Both the position numbers and the translations under genes were made by a program. This document shows positions 21,417 to 33,961 of a DNA stretch of 64,000 nt, piece by piece. Source of the stretch: Gracilariopsis chorda (lineage: Eukaryota > Rhodophyta > Florideophyceae > Gracilariales > Gracilariaceae); NCBI GenBank assembly GCA_003194525.1, contig NBIV01000062.1:186001-250000 (forward strand), read 5' to 3'. Numbering within the stretch: the stretch's first letter is position 1; the number at the start of each line of letters is the position of its first letter. Below the pieces are notes generated by a model. The model searched no databases and was not told the origin of the DNA. It was given only the letters and a program-made list of their open reading frames with translations.

Positions 21417-22069
21417 TTACACGGAACCTCCTGCAGGTTCGCTTCCTTCCTTCGTGCCACATAACGTGAGGCACGAAACTGTGTCCTCCAAAGGGGTTGC
21501 ATCTTCTCCATCGGTGAACATACGGGAATGAGCGTCCGCTGCCTGGCGTTTCACGCATGGGCGGTGGACGATATCAAACTCGTACTCCAGCAGGCGCAAT
21601 ATCCAACTTTCTAAGCGTCCAGAGGCGTCCATCAAGAAAGTATCCATTCCAGTGGAGCATGATCAGTCCTCAAGGTGAAGCGAGTACCCTCCAAGTAGGG
21701 ACGCAGTAGTAGTACTGCCCACACGATAGCGAGGCATTCCCGCTTGGAAGTGGAGTAGTTCCACTCCGCCTGGGAGAGGCTATGACTGCAGTGACCTACT
21801 GGCTGCAGTCCGCTTTCCGGTTGTTCCTGTAGAAAAACGCATCCCATCTTGGGCGTAATTGCGTCCGTATCCAAAACCATGCGTCCGTGCCGTTCCGGTA
21901 GAACCAATATCGGAGGTTCAATCCGCTTTCTCTTCAGGATCTCGAAAGCGTCATACTCCTCGTCCGTCAAGGTGCCAATCTGTGTCGGTTTATCTTTTTC
22001 GAAAGGGCGATGCAATGGGTCAGCTATTCCGGAGAAATTAAGGATAAGCCTGCGAAGGACATTGCCCAA
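21417..22069 (-). pseudogene. Chromovirus RNase H
   Basis: GRMVLDTDAITPKMGCVFLQ holds the first catalytic Asp, SLSQAEWNYSTSKRECLAIV the Glu, and TLRTDHAPLEWIL the third acidic site. FEILKRKRIEPPILVLP upstream is the connection domain. The frame breaks near 21640. The domain degrades RNA in the RNA/DNA hybrid. Confidence 0.85.
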
Positions 22070-22141
22070 ACCTCGGAAGGAACGCAGTTCCGTCTGATCA
22101 GTGGGCGGTTTGTCCTCCTTGATGGCGTCTTGAGTGTTTCT

Positions 22142-23050
22142 TTATATCTGTAGGCTATCAGGGAGCACTATTTGTGCCAGGTAATCCACAGCGAACTTGA
22201 AAAAGAAGCACTTCTCTAGCTTCAGTGTGAGACCAGCATCCTTCAGGAGTAGGAGGACGTGTCTGACATGCGTAAAGTGCTCCTCCACGGTGCGCAAGTA
22301 AATAATGACGTCATCAATGTATACCAGGGCGTATTGCCACTTCATATTTGACTGGAATATGGCAACTGCCCGCTGGAATGTGACCGGGGCGTCTTTCAAT
22401 CCAAAAGGCATCCTTACAAATCTGAATATGGCACAGTGAGTGGTGAACGTTGTCTTGTACTTATCGGCGTCGTCCATCTCGATTTGTCAGTTTCTACTAC
22501 TGCCATCCAGAGTAGAGAACACCAATGCATCACCTAAGCAGTCGATACATTCATCAATGCCGGATACCGGGTAGAAATCCCGCCCGATTTCCTCAATCAG
22601 CCGCCTGTAATCGATACAAAACCTTGAAGATTCATCTTTCTTCTTGGAAAAAACCACCAGCGAGGCCTATTTGGAGGTTGACGGCTCGAACACGCCCTTA
22701 TCCAAGATGCAATGGATCTTCTCACGCTTGAAATGTCGTGCATGGGGTCCGGCTTTCCTTGGGATTTGATGTACCGGTTTCGCCTCGGGTGTTAAGTAGA
22801 TCTGGTGCTTGGTCAAGTTCACTTGGCCCAAACGGCCGGACCACATATCCTCAAAGGTGGGTAATACTTTCAATATTGTTTGGCGATTATTTACGAATTC
22901 TTCGCCAATTTGGAGCTTCTCCTGCCATGGGGCAGGGGGTGTCCCCTTAGGAGGCAACCGTGAAGAATCAGTCTCCATTGCGGTGACGGTGTCTTGTACG
23001 GTGAGGTAGTACTTTGGTGCGATCTGAGCCAGTCTTGTAGGAGCAGGCAA
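22142..23050 (-). pseudogene. Chromovirus reverse transcriptase
   Basis: The N-terminal part reads KREKIHCILDKGVFEPSTSK near 22730-22667, then RFCIDYRRLIEEIGRDFYPV and FSTLDG in further frames. The open piece 22142-22477 has FRFVRMPFGLKDAPVTFQRA and the catalytic box ALVYIDDVIIYL (Asp pair at 22310-22315). Order and motifs are those of Gypsy RT. At least two frame breaks separate the pieces. Confidence 0.85.
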
Positions 23051-23595
23051 AGCTATCCCCGCTACGTTGCCCTTTTGGACCCATCAAAGAGACTCCTTAA
23101 TGTTGGCAACGACACCCCTGAAGGGGATGGTTGGCACTATTTGCATGACACCACTTGCCATCATGGAGTTTGCCTCGTAGTAAGGTGAGCACTCCCCTGC
23201 AAGAAGGAGGAGCCTGAGGTGGATGATTGCTACCAGACTTCAGCCAGGCTCCTCGCGGGTTCCTGAACACTTTTCAACACGCGAAGTTTGTTCGACTGCG
23301 TCTCCGTTGGAAGTCTACCGACTTGAAGCGCATTTGCGTCTGGTCTCGGGGATGGGGACACGATACCTACCGGGGCGGCGTTATGAAATGTCACCTTCCG
23401 CAGGCGTGAGTAGATGGCACGCACATACCGGTGCCCAAAAAAAGTCTCCAGTATGCAGTGTGCTGCCAACTTTGTCGCGACCCGGAACCGCAGTCTTACC
23501 TTTAAAGATCCAACACGGAGATATAAAGGCAGAGCCCCGAGGATGTTTAACGTTGGCCGCGAGACATCGCGCACCGTTGGGATTTTGTCCCTTCT

Positions 23596-24261
23596 TTAGG
23601 AGTTTAGGGCCGACCTGGGGTTCATGTCGACATGTACCACGTTTGGACCGGCGCCTGTGCCCAACATGGCACGTGCGGCGGTTGATGCGAGAGGAGAGCA
23701 TCCTAAGCAAACAAATACTTTATAGTCCTCGCTTCGGAGCAGATATACTGATTCCTTGAAGGTGGCAGATGGGTGCACTGAAAATGGGGGATCCATTGAT
23801 TTCGTTGCATTTTGGCGTGGAGGGTCCAAATATCGTTGCAACTTGGCACAAGGGTTCCCCCCTTTCCTAGAGGCGACTTCCATTGGACTTAGGCTCGACA
23901 AAAGGGAGCCACGCGGGGCCTCTACGCGCGGTCTTGAGGGTTTTCCTGAGTGGAAGGAGTTGGAGTTCTGTTGCAGCGGTGCAACCGGGGTCGCAGCGAT
24001 TACTTGCGACATGATAGGAGCTGCAGCCAGAGGAGCCGGTCCCTGCATTTGTGGTGCCGGGACTGGTTCACCGGCTTTCCCCAATGGGGTGCGGTATCCA
24101 TAACGACCTTGAAGAGAGAGGAAATTGCCATGAGCGTTTTGATAACTATCATTCTCCGAATAGGTGTCTTTCGCTGCGTGGAAGTTCCTCTCCCTCTCCT
24201 GGAGGATGGTGACCCTCATTGCTGGGGTGATAGTGGTGCAGTGAACCGGTTCTTGGGACAA
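23596..24261 (-). pseudogene. Chromovirus gag end and protease
   Basis: Just upstream, near 24280, a Cys/His group SCRICLSQEPVHCT may be the nucleocapsid zinc knuckle. A Pro/Ala-rich linker follows, then ARAMLGTGAGPNVVHV, the aspartic protease site D-T-G-A with Asp changed to Gly. The product would cut Gag-Pol. The catalytic loss shows decay. Confidence 0.6.
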
Positions 24262-24492
24262 ACAAATCCTACAAGATGGTAGGTAACTTCGAGAATTTGC
24301 GAAGCGGACGTTTCTAAAGGTTCCTACTGAGGTGTATGAGGTGGGTGACGACGGTGTCCGTGAACGGGACGTTAACCCTTGGGGTGACGCGAAGCTGAGA
24401 GAGACGGCGTCCTGCTCCTGTTAGATCGTTAGATCGTCCGCGTCTCCTGAGGTGCTGGTGTCGAACGTAAAGGCCGTAGCCGTGCAATTCCT

Positions 24493-25859
24493 TCAGGCGG
24501 AGGGTTTGTTTGAAAGTGTAGCCTGGCTTTGCCTTGCAGAGCAGTTGGTGTCGCTGTAGGATTCCGCAAAGCGCGCTAGCTCCATGTAGGAGATCAGAGA
24601 ATGCGTGGTCAACTGGTTCCGCACCCTCGCACGTATCGAAGGGAGGAGGTCCTCAACGAACAGCGACTTTAACCACCGTTCGGAGTACACATCTCAGCAC
24701 CTTAAGCCTTGCTCCAGAGTTTCTGGGAAAACTCAGTTTCGGTCATTCCCGTGCTCTGCCAGTAAGAAATGACGTCAGCGTCGGCATCTGAAATCATCTC
24801 ATGTGTGGCGTACCGTTTAAGAAGGAAGTTGACCACCTCGGGGTACGTCATCAAGACCTCCGTTCTAGGATCATCCACTTTGGCGCTTTCTCCTGTGAGG
24901 CGGGGTTGCACGAGGGAGTGTACTTGCCCAGTGAGGTAGAACTGAAAGTACCATATGGCGCCATCTACTTGCATGCCGTTTGTTTTACACGCCAAACGGA
25001 AACGTGTAAGGAACTTAAGCACTGAGATGGGGTCTTCGCCTGAAACGGTGTGTTTCTTCATTTGAATATCCAATCGGTGCTGAATCTTTGTAAGTCTTTT
25101 AGCAACCGACGTCTCGTAAAGATTGGAGCGATCATTCAACCTCTTAGTTTCATACTCTATCACCTCGGCCAATAGATCGTTAAACGGGACGATCTTTCTG
25201 ACTCTTGGTCGTTTCTCCTTCAGAGGCGTGTCATGCTCTGAGTCGGAGCTGTTCTCGCACTTGGAGCCCCTACTACTCTCCAAATCGGGGTGTCTTCTAT
25301 TTCTTCTTCTGCCACTCCGATTTAGGTTCTTCTTTCCTGACTGGTGTCTGGGGATCTGACACGGTCCCCATTATGGCGACTCGCCACTGGCGTATCCTGT
25401 CCTTCTCTCCGAAGGTGAATTTTGTCGCGACTGGTAACTCGTCCTCCTCTGCGGTGTGTCCGGTCCAAACGGTTCATACGGTATTCCTAAGGCTTCCCCG
25501 TTTGCTTGCAGCGGTATTCTGTCCTTTTCTGGTGCGAGGAATGGCAGTATTCTGTCCTTTTCTGGCCGGCGTTACTTTAGGTGTTGATAGAAGGAGCCTC
25601 TCCTGTATGATTGTGAACTTAGAAACAATGCTACCAGTGGTAGCTGCGTGATTTGGGAGCAAACCTCCGCTCGGATAACATCAGAAATTACATCTAGAAA
25701 AGCATCCGAGTCCAAGAAGGCGTCTGCCACGCGGTGCGCACTTTCCATCGCAATTTCCTCCACTGGGGAATGGTGGCAGGATCCAAGATGCGCCTTGACA
25801 CCTGCAGGAATCCGTTCGGCGAGCTCTTGCATGAGCCAATCGGTGAGACATGGGGCCAT
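24493..25859 (-). pseudogene. Chromovirus gag (capsid)
   Basis: Three open pieces lie between the 5' LTR side and the protease. 25859-25572 is the N-terminal part and has a duplicated RKGQNTA motif, encoded by two copies of TATTCTGTCCTTTTCTGG (plus strand) 33 bp apart. 25283-24702 is a helical capsid-like region (VSGEDPISVLKFLTRFRLAC, EVVNFLLKRYATHEMISD). 24690-24493 continues it (RWLKSLFVEDLLPSIRARVR, SYMELARFAESY), matching the retrotransposon gag pattern. It would form the particle shell. Confidence 0.7.
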
Positions 25860-26345
25860 AAACTCGATAAATTTATCAGGTTCTATCGTGCCCTGGGCCT
25901 GAATCTCCTGGGACGGCGGTGGTTGTGACGCAGCTGGGGGTTATTCAAGTTCCACTGCGGCATTCTCTTGAAGCATGGCCGGGGTATCCGCTGTCATCGG
26001 GTCGTGTCGTGTCCGTAGTCTTTGTCGGAACCGTTCGACACTTCAGCCAGCATTCCGTACGAAACGTTCAGGATCATCCTGCATGTCGGTGGGTCCTTGA
26101 AGAGCGCTGCACGTGCTGCGTCCACCCTGCGAGCCTAGCGCCTGAGGAGCCTCAGAGGGTGTTTCGGAGGTATATTCCTGAGGGTCCATTGAGGAGTAGG
26201 TCGGGGTGATTTGCTTCCACTTCCGAGTCAGCTTAAGAAAGGATTCCACTATGAGCGGGGTTCAGTCGGTGCGAGTGTAGCGCTTTTCTGTTGCGCTCTG
26301 TTGGATACAACGTAAGGAACGAATCTCCTAGGTCAGGCGACAATT

Positions 26346-26911
26346 TGTGGTACAGCAAGTGGTGAGCACAACGTCTGTAAATTAGAACTTTTAGATTCAG
26401 CCTAAAACATGGGTTACAATAGATGGTGGTCACCCTAATATAGGAGCGACGACTGGGGGAATCCTGAAAGGAGATCCGCAAGCACCAAACGGAGAGCTGG
26501 CTCACTGGGCGGATGATAATTCTACAGGCGCCCCTATGAGACGCGCTGGGTATCGGCTGCTTACAAACTACATCTAGAGTATAACGTAATAGTTTAACTG
26601 AAGTTGAGTATCACGAGGTTGAACCAGGCGAACTAGAACAAGCCTCTAGAGTGCTTGGTTTACTTCACCGGAGGTGGAGCTTCCAGTGGCGCACTATATA
26701 AACTGCCGCAAGCTGACCTTGACGGAAACTATCTACTGTACCCGATAAGAATCTAAGTTAGGTTATTCTACCTAGTTGAATTACAATCCGCTGGAACAAC
26801 TCCTCTGGAGTGGTATTCCACCTGGCACCAGTTAGAAAATACGAGTACTCTGTTAGGAATCTTCCGTAGCAGCCCATCCTTAGGAGCATGCATCGTACCC
26901 ACTGTACTACA
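26346..26911 (-). repeat. 5' LTR of the chromovirus
   Basis: Partner of 16515-17080 with equal length. The coding-strand 5' end is TGTAGTACAG at 26911 and the 3' end CTGTACCACA at 26346. TTATATAG at about 26694-26701 is a likely TATA box for the gag-pol transcript. The downstream primer site (AATTGTCGCCTGACC) has no clear tRNA match. Confidence 0.9.
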
Positions 26912-28513
26912 GCGGCAGCTGACGTTTCATTTCAGAGAGAAAAAATGAGACGGCGGTTCTTGTCTGAGCACAGATTCCTTTTCGAGCTACTTAGTTGGAA
27001 TGGTTAACGTACGACAAATATTCCCCGAGCAACGCGTGAATTTCCTCTGGCGAAGAACTTTTCTGATTCTCATCGCACGGTTCCGAAAATCGATTTATGA
27101 CTTTTAAATATCGTTTCTGTGACGCCGCGGCCCACGCGGCCAGAGCCAGCTGAAGCGTTGTGATGGGGCATCTCCAGGATTAAATTATGAGAAGACCCAG
27201 ATCAGTATACCCGGAATTTCCACTGCTAATACCAGTGCAGCTATACGACGGCTGGCTTGCTAGAGCGTTGGGGCCGAAGTACGACATTTACCAAGGAAAA
27301 AGTACAGGACTTGAGAATCGATTAAAATTGAAACGGCACCACCACGCGAACGGGATTGCATACATAACCACCTAAGACCAAAGAGTAAAGTTTCTGCTTC
27401 AAGTACATTTATGTGGGCTGGGCCCGCCATTCATGAGATTGGATTAATTTATACTCTTGATTCCTAATTCGTTCCCCAAAAATCGAAACCTCGAGGCTTC
27501 AACTTTCCTACTTCGGATTCTCAGTGGAAAGAAATGTAGGTTTCAGAAAATCAAAATACTTTGTCACAAGTGGCGTTTGCAAGGAGTGATAGATCCGTAT
27601 GGGATTTAGAGGGCCGTTTCTCCCTATGTACTTGCATCGCTACATAATAATAAGGGGGAACGAGCCTCCTTCATATCCAAATGATGTAGAGGTGCTAAGG
27701 CGATATGACATCGCGGTCCATCAAGTACCATCAAATTGGGAGTGTACACCAACTCCTCAGTTTGCAACATCTTACAAATCTGAATAAGACACGCAAACAT
27801 CGAACTCCTGAGCAGCAAAACCCAATTCCATAAGCCAAGGAGCAATTCTAACACTTTGCGGGCATACATACTGCCTCACCAGAAAGAAAGTATTACCAAT
27901 GACACGCTCCTATTTTCCGGGAAAGGTTCCCATTATCTATAGGGATCCACAACCATTCCCCATACTCAAACACGATTTTGGCGCGTTTGCACACACTTAG
28001 ATAACTTCGGAGGACGATCAGCGCTGGAGAACGCAGCAAAAATCTGCTTGTAGTATCTTACTACGAACTCTCGATCTTTCCCAAAATTAAAAAAGTTATC
28101 AATGTATATCCCAAACCTCACTGCGCCTAACCCATTTTGATAATTTCAACGATCTTGAGCTCTCTTGGTAGCCTACCCAATTGAGAAGGTACAGAGCAGT
28201 GGAAGTGCTGCGCAATAATAACCGAGTGACTCCAGCCCATGGGTAGTACCTGCGAGCAGATTTACACTCGTTTACAACTACACAGAATTCGATGCAAACC
28301 AAAAAGTAGTCACAGATGCGTCGGCAGGTCCAAGCGATAGTAAAACCTGTATAGGTCCAATTTGCCAATCCAAACAGGGTCCGAAATGTCCATTTTGAGC
28401 TGCACCATTAAACCAGGCATAGAAAGCGTAGGGTGACCAGGTTCAGAAGAATGCAAACTTCCGCGCCTAGCATCAAAATTAGGCACTGACCGTCTGCCTC
28501 TTTTGGACAGCAA
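26912..28513 (-). pseudogene. DIRS-like RT, RNase H and start of recombinase
   Basis: RT pieces: GSLHSSEPGHPTLSMPG and GKLDLYRFYYRLDLP (first catalytic Asp region, near 28350), VLPMGWSHSVIIAQH (28212-28253) and GIYIDNFFNFGKDREF, whose box is YIDN (28095-28106) instead of YxDD. RNase H: LLLCSDAST (near 27640), HINVLEAETLLFGLRWL (near 27400), SILIDSQVLYFFLGKC (near 27310), and the closing NPGDAPSQRF (near 27160), the DIRS/LTR RNase H end NPADxPSR. Next, SPEEIHALLGEYLSYVN (near 27030) looks like the recombinase N-terminus, cut off by the chromovirus at 26911. Many stops and shifts are present. Confidence 0.75.
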
Positions 28514-30370
28514 ACACTACACTCATTTCAAAGGGGTCTTCGGCGCTGAATTCAACTAGTTGGGGATCCGATAAACGTTCTACATGTTCTCAATAATTTC
28601 CATTCTTCACCATGACCACAGATTTTTTTACTTCGAAGATGCCACTCGGGGACCAAAATAGAAAAGAATGAGCGAGATTTTGGGTCTCCATATTGTCACA
28701 CCACATCAGGCGGCAACACAGCAGAGGGCGGGACTGACCTTGAATTGCTTCCTGCAGGGAGCGAAATCCGGTCAACGTCAATTTCCAAGGCGTCTGCCTT
28801 TCCAAACCGACGCCTATAAATATCGGTGTACGAGAAACAGGCCGCAGTCTGCACTTGCAGCAAGGCGAGGCGGCATAAATTTTCGCACAGGCCATTGAGG
28901 TACTGCTGGATGTTGACAGCAGGTTCGAAATTATCTGTACACCGTTTGGGGCTGACCGGAAGTGGAGAGCAAAAAATCTCGGCAAATCGCTCGCGAGTGG
29001 TATAAATGAGATTCAAGCCCCTAGTGCAAACATCAGCAGCGCGCAAAATCAAACGAAAACAATGCAAGCACGCGCTCTTTCTGCTAGATGTGGAGGAGTT
29101 TCTGTTTCCATGAACGGCCACCTTTGACGAAAATAGGTCACATCGATCGATAATGGTAAACCGTCACTACTAAAACATTAATCTACGATAGTTTGCAATA
29201 AAAAAGAAAGCTTATCTAAATCGGCCTTATCACCTCCCCCTTTCTTCTGAGAACATAGCCTTTGGGCGGGTTCCATAGCACGTTGGGCCGCTCGAAAATG
29301 CTTATATGACCACAGCGGAGTTTCTTGCACACGCTTAGAATCGGTGCGCGAACTTTCTTCAAAGTGGGCGGCAACCTGCCAGCTACGGTGATCCATTGCC
29401 ATTTCCATGGTGTAAATGCGGTGGGCCGTTATCTACCCCACAGAAGATTTTTCCATCAATTTGAAACCGTCATCCAGAAGAAGAAAATCAAACGCTCTTG
29501 CCATCGACTCAGGTTCCTTAGGATTACAGGAATATTGGAATGCCCGTGATTGGGAAAGTGTTGCACCGCTATCGTGAAAGACTCATAAACCAGAAGACAT
29601 TCATGCATAAGACTGCTCGCAATAAGTGTCTCGCTTAACATTCATGAAGTTTTTACTGATATGAGGCTGAGTTCAGCCTCATCTCAGTAAGCGGAAAACG
29701 ACGACCATCTTCTTCGTCCTCTTTATACTCAATATCACTTTCCATATTATTCCTTTCTTTTTGATATGTTTGCTTCGGTGTTGGGAGGCCTCGTCTCCTA
29801 GTTCTTCACTATCAGAGCTACTGCTTGATGATGTTCAATCACTTTCAAAATTTGCTAACGCCCGACGACCTGCTCTCATTCGTGATTTGAGCATACTTAT
29901 GACTTTTTTGGGCTCGTTCTCTTTTTCCCTTCACTTATTACTCTTGACCAGTCCTGTCCCTGCCAAGACCACCTCATACAGCATCGCTACTTTTTCTGGT
30001 TTTGGAAGTGCCTGTCCTAGTTATATCCTCATCGTCTAGAAAAAGCGCGTCTCCACAAAATTCCTTGCTCCAATTCGATTTCTCAGATGACCTGTGCTTG
30101 ACATCAAAAATCAGCGTTATCGGCGTCGTCTTGGAATCAAGAGCTAAGCGATGTTTATCGGGAACCATTACCTGGTGCTGAAAATCTGATAACGTAAGAC
30201 ACTGGTGGCGTCCAGCTTTGAGCTCTTTCGGAAGGAGCGAAGCGGTTAGCGGTTCCGCACGCGCCCATGTACTGTCAAATTCAGGGCATTTTGTTTCAAG
30301 CCCTTGGACTACGCCTTTTAAGTGACTTTCGTAAAGCTCCAGGAGCTTCGTGTATTCATCTCCTCCCTAG
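28514..30370 (-). pseudogene. DIRS-like gag/ORF1 region, degraded
   Basis: Upstream of the RT the minus strand carries several protein-like pieces: KLLELYESHLKGVVQGLET (near 30340), SLLPKELKAGRHQCLTLSD (near 30220), an acidic stretch MESDIEYKEDEEDGRRF (near 29710), DHRSWQVAAHFEES (near 29390) and YLNGLCENLCRLALLQVQTA (near 28880). They have the charged, helical look of a Gag-type product and the right place for DIRS ORF1. No domain is recognised. The frames are heavily broken. Confidence 0.5.
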
Positions 30371-33300
30371 AATAGTCCAGCGGCTCTTTACCCGTCATCA
30401 AACCCTCACGATGACGAAGGACATCAATAAGTCCTTGTGATGAACCAAGTCAATTCTTTCAGATAGAAGTATGATTCAAACCAGAACTCCTAGCCAGCGT
30501 ATCACACTGGCAGGTTCCTATTTGGTCGGGGGGGCTGCTCCCTTGCGGTAGGAAGGCTGAAAAGGCCCACAAGTCAGGCCGGTTCCTTTTGCGCTCCAGC
30601 CCTTCGTAAAGCATTGTGCGCTCTGTCGGAGAACCTAAGGGAATTTATAGGCACGCTGCTTGAAGGTGCTTTGGGATTAACGGGACCCGAACCCGTCCCA
30701 GGCGGTTCTATCTTGCACTCTTTCTGGGGTAGGAAATCAATGTTTTACGCTGACGCCCCTAGCCCCCTCATTGAGTTAGGCTAACCGCAAACACACCACA
30801 GTACTGCCCCATCATTTTTTACAAGTCCTTCAACCTATATTACACGTGTCTAGAATTCCAAAGCATGGTTTGGGACCAAACTGGGGCACAGTTTGGCCTC
30901 ATTTCGCACGAAAACTTCGCCTGACGGGGCGGAAATTTATGATTCTCAATCTACGTTGCTAGAAACCACCCTAGTCACACAGCTAAGAAGTAGCTAAGAG
31001 TTTCCTTCAGTTATTAGCTGACCAAAATCAAAATCACCCATTGTTGGTACAGCCACGAGAAAATAAACTAGGTGTGTACAGTTCCCGTTAGAGAAGTTCG
31101 AAAGTGTCCTTAACGATAAGGAACCTCCATGAAATCGAGAATTTGATCGGACAAGGCCGAGGCACCCATTCTTGTTCCGCTCAAAATTAACATTCCTTTA
31201 GCACAGAGGCCTTAGACGCCCCAAAACATTTTGCATTTCGCTCTAGGCCACTGCCCAAAACCTGTAAAGGCTTCGAAACAAAATCATCCTTTACGCAAGC
31301 TCTAGAGCTCCCAAAACATTCTACGAAATGCCCTTGTTATAGGCAAATGACCCGACCAGGGCATATTCGTGCCCGACCGAGTTTGCGGTTAATAAATAAG
31401 GTGGGGAGCGTTACAGAAATACAGTTTTCCATCGGTCTTAAGACCAGCCTAGCTAAGCGGTGCTCATTCCTCAGATTTGGTAGGAGTCCTAGTTTCCTCC
31501 CGGAATCAACTAAACGGTTCAAAAATCATTTTTTCTCCCTGCCACGGACTCCAAAAGTACTCACTAATGGTACGACAAGAACGTGCTCCTGCGGGACTGG
31601 GCCCAAAAAGGCATGTACTGTAATTTACAGATCACTAATGGATTATTTAGATAATGCCTCCCACCTGCTTCATGATATAATACCCCGAATATTTACCACT
31701 CCTCTGGCTTAAAGTGAAACTTGAAACACCTTCACACCAGCATTTATCCAGGATTCATTAGGAGTGTTTAGATCTAATTCATTCATTAACTTAGAGCCAG
31801 GTAGCTCAAACCACTAACACTCTTCTTTTGCCAAAGCAGGCCCGTCGAGGTAGTCCCGACTAGTTTCTTGGTTAAAGCCTTGCATCAGCTCGTCGATGAG
31901 CCTTCAACAGATTTTTGCGCCTACTAACTAGACCCACGGGAGTGAGCTACAGGCCAGCAATAGGTTGACGTCCAATTCCGAGCCGATTCCGCCGCAGAAT
32001 AGCGCATCTCCCTCTGTGTACAAAGGGGCTGATTAGTCCTGTGACTACCACTGCACAGCAAGGTGGAAAAAATTCCTGGTTACCTCGGGCACTGTTCCTT
32101 TCATGCCTCCCAGCCCAAATGTCGACACACAGCATGGCCGGTGGGGGCCAGGTCCCTAGTACTCCGAAATCCAGCCACGGAAGAGTTCTTTCAGCTCTCA
32201 ATCTTCTCAGGGCAGCACTTTTCGTAAAAAAGTTTTCCCTTTCGCAGAGGCAGGCCCAGAATTGAGTCCCAGGTTTCAGTATAGGCATAACTAAACACCA
32301 AAATAAAAAACTGGAGGGGACACTAGCTACTTTCTTAGACATACGAGGGAAGAATAATTCGACGCCTGAAAACCGGAAAATATCGGTAGATTTCTGAGAA
32401 CTCAACCGCATTGACTACATCGATTCTCGAACGGAGTATCTCTTCACTCTCGTGTCGTTCTGGTGGTAGATCGTTGTTCAACGTGAAAGTCAGCTGCACT
32501 GCAGGAGTCCGAAAACTCAACCAAGGCTACTGCACTGACTACATCTCCGGAAAAAGTCCCCCAGAGACTTCACGGAACGACGTCCAACTTCCCGGAAGGG
32601 GTGATCAAGAAGCCGGCTTCTTTGCTAATACCATTTTTGAAGTTTCAGTAGTTGAAACCCACTCTAAACTTTTTCTGAAGCCAACCCTTTGCATTTTTCA
32701 AGATTCCAAAAATACGGGAACCAATGCACCAAAAAGTCCCATCAAACTATACCGCTCCAACCATGTTTTAAGTATTGACAGTTGTTTGCATGTCAGTTGG
32801 CCTCTCCCAATCTCTCCCCTCTTCAGAATTTGCTTGCGTACCAAGGGAGTGTTGTCGACTGATTGGAAGCGTTGCGACACAAAACCGCTTTGCACACCCC
32901 CGTGCGCACATTCAAAACGTGCATTTTGCGCAATGCCTCCCTGTTACTCTAAACATTCAGCAACAGCAGCAGCATCAGCAAAGCGTACAGCTGCATGTTG
33001 TTCGCTTGTTTGCTGCTCAGAACCTGGCACCCCATATTTGACTACAGTGCCAGTCACTCAGTATTACGGCAAGTTGCGACACGAGGCTGGCATGTTGCAC
33101 TGCGTGAGTGCAAGATGCTGCACAGACATATATACTGCACTGGTGCTGTGCAAAACGCATCTCGCGTAGTGACCCTAACTACTTTTCTTACCTTCCATTT
33201 CAGGCTTGGACAACAGCGCATTGTCGTAACCTTGTGGTACTTTAGGCACTGTTGCTGGCTTGGGACCTAATAAAGGCCGAGCTCATGTGCTGGTCTCCAC

Positions 33301-33961
33301 AAGAGTAACCCACTGAATACCATGGATCTAGAAAACCTCAGGTTCTTTTCTGTGGTAGAGTAGTCTTTTGAAGGCTATAGAGAAGTCTGACGGTTTCCTG
33401 GACCTAATACCAGCTTGCTGTGCAGCGTCTGGGGCGGCTGCCGTTTCCTACCTCCTGGGGCTGGAAAGCACTCTTAGGTTTTTGAGTAAAGTCAGACCAA
33501 TCGTTTCAACCGAAAGCGGGTTAAACATCAAACGGCTTGAAAACTGGCTGGGCACACTCCGCCCATCAGAGTCCAACAGGTGTATTTCGAGAGTCCCTGC
33601 GCTGCGCATGACTGCTTTTGGTAAATATCAGTCTTGCAGCAATTTTTTTAAATGCTCATGCAACTGGGCCCTGGTGGATACAAAGCAACAAACTACAACC
33701 ACTTTTCTTCACTTTCAAATTTGTGTAGTATTGTAAATTAATCTGGAACTCTGGCAAAATTTTTAGCGGTTTCAAAAACTAGATTTAATTTCTTCTTTTC
33801 CTTTTTAAACTACTATGACGCAAGGAGGCCCATTTACGAACTCTTGTGGAGCCGGACCAAACTCTGGGGGTGCCGGAGCGAATTCGGGAGGTGCTAGAGC
33901 CAGTTCCTGAAGTGTGAGGGAGAACTAAGGCAGCGCAAGGCAAAACGCTTGGGGTCGTCGG
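30371..33961. other. Long stretch without recognisable genes
   Basis: Open frames such as 31347-31712, 31947-32411 and 32411-33169 have no family features, and their composition looks like chance. The first few hundred bases may contain the 5' end of the DIRS-like element. A perfect short hairpin, TTGCACT-gcgtg-AGTGCAA, lies at 33095-33113 inside a zone rich in TGCAC motifs. ACGGG...CCCGT near 30680 gives a tRNA T-arm-like stem, but no tRNA can be folded around it. Confidence 0.35.

Larger units (their letters stand above)
16515..26911 (-). mobile_element. Ty3/Gypsy chromovirus with an antisense ORF
   Basis: Two 566-bp LTRs (16515-17080 and 26346-26911, about 90% identical by eye) enclose gag, protease, RT, RNase H, integrase and a chromodomain, all on the minus strand. 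A polypurine tract directly abuts the 16515 LTR, fixing the orientation. LTR ends read TGTAGTACAG and CTGTACCACA on the coding strand. Flanks GAAGC and GCGGC do not give a clear target duplication. Between the pol end (19748) and the 3' LTR lies a 2.1-kb antisense ORF. All genes are broken, so it is an old copy. Confidence 0.9.
15951..30370 (-). mobile_element. DIRS-like retrotransposon interrupted by a chromovirus
   Basis: On the minus strand, gag-like sequence (30370-28514), RT and RNase H (28513-27130) and the start of a tyrosine recombinase (to 26912) are followed, after the inserted chromovirus, by the rest of the recombinase (16514-15951). This is DIRS gene order, in which a tyrosine recombinase replaces a DDE integrase. 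Without the insertion the element spans about 4 kb. Split or inverted terminal repeats could not be found. Confidence 0.7.

Noticed and set aside
16510-26916. Target-site duplication of the chromovirus (GAAGC against GCGGC)
   Set aside because: Only three of five bases agree, so a duplication cannot be claimed.
30660-30745. Possible tRNA on the minus strand around the GGGTTCGGGTCCC stem
   Set aside because: A T-arm-like stem is present, but no acceptor, D-arm or anticodon arm can be formed at the right distances.
32411-33169. 252-codon plus-strand ORF
   Set aside because: Cys- and Ser-rich with no domain, no consistent start and repeated TGCAC motifs; it looks like chance.
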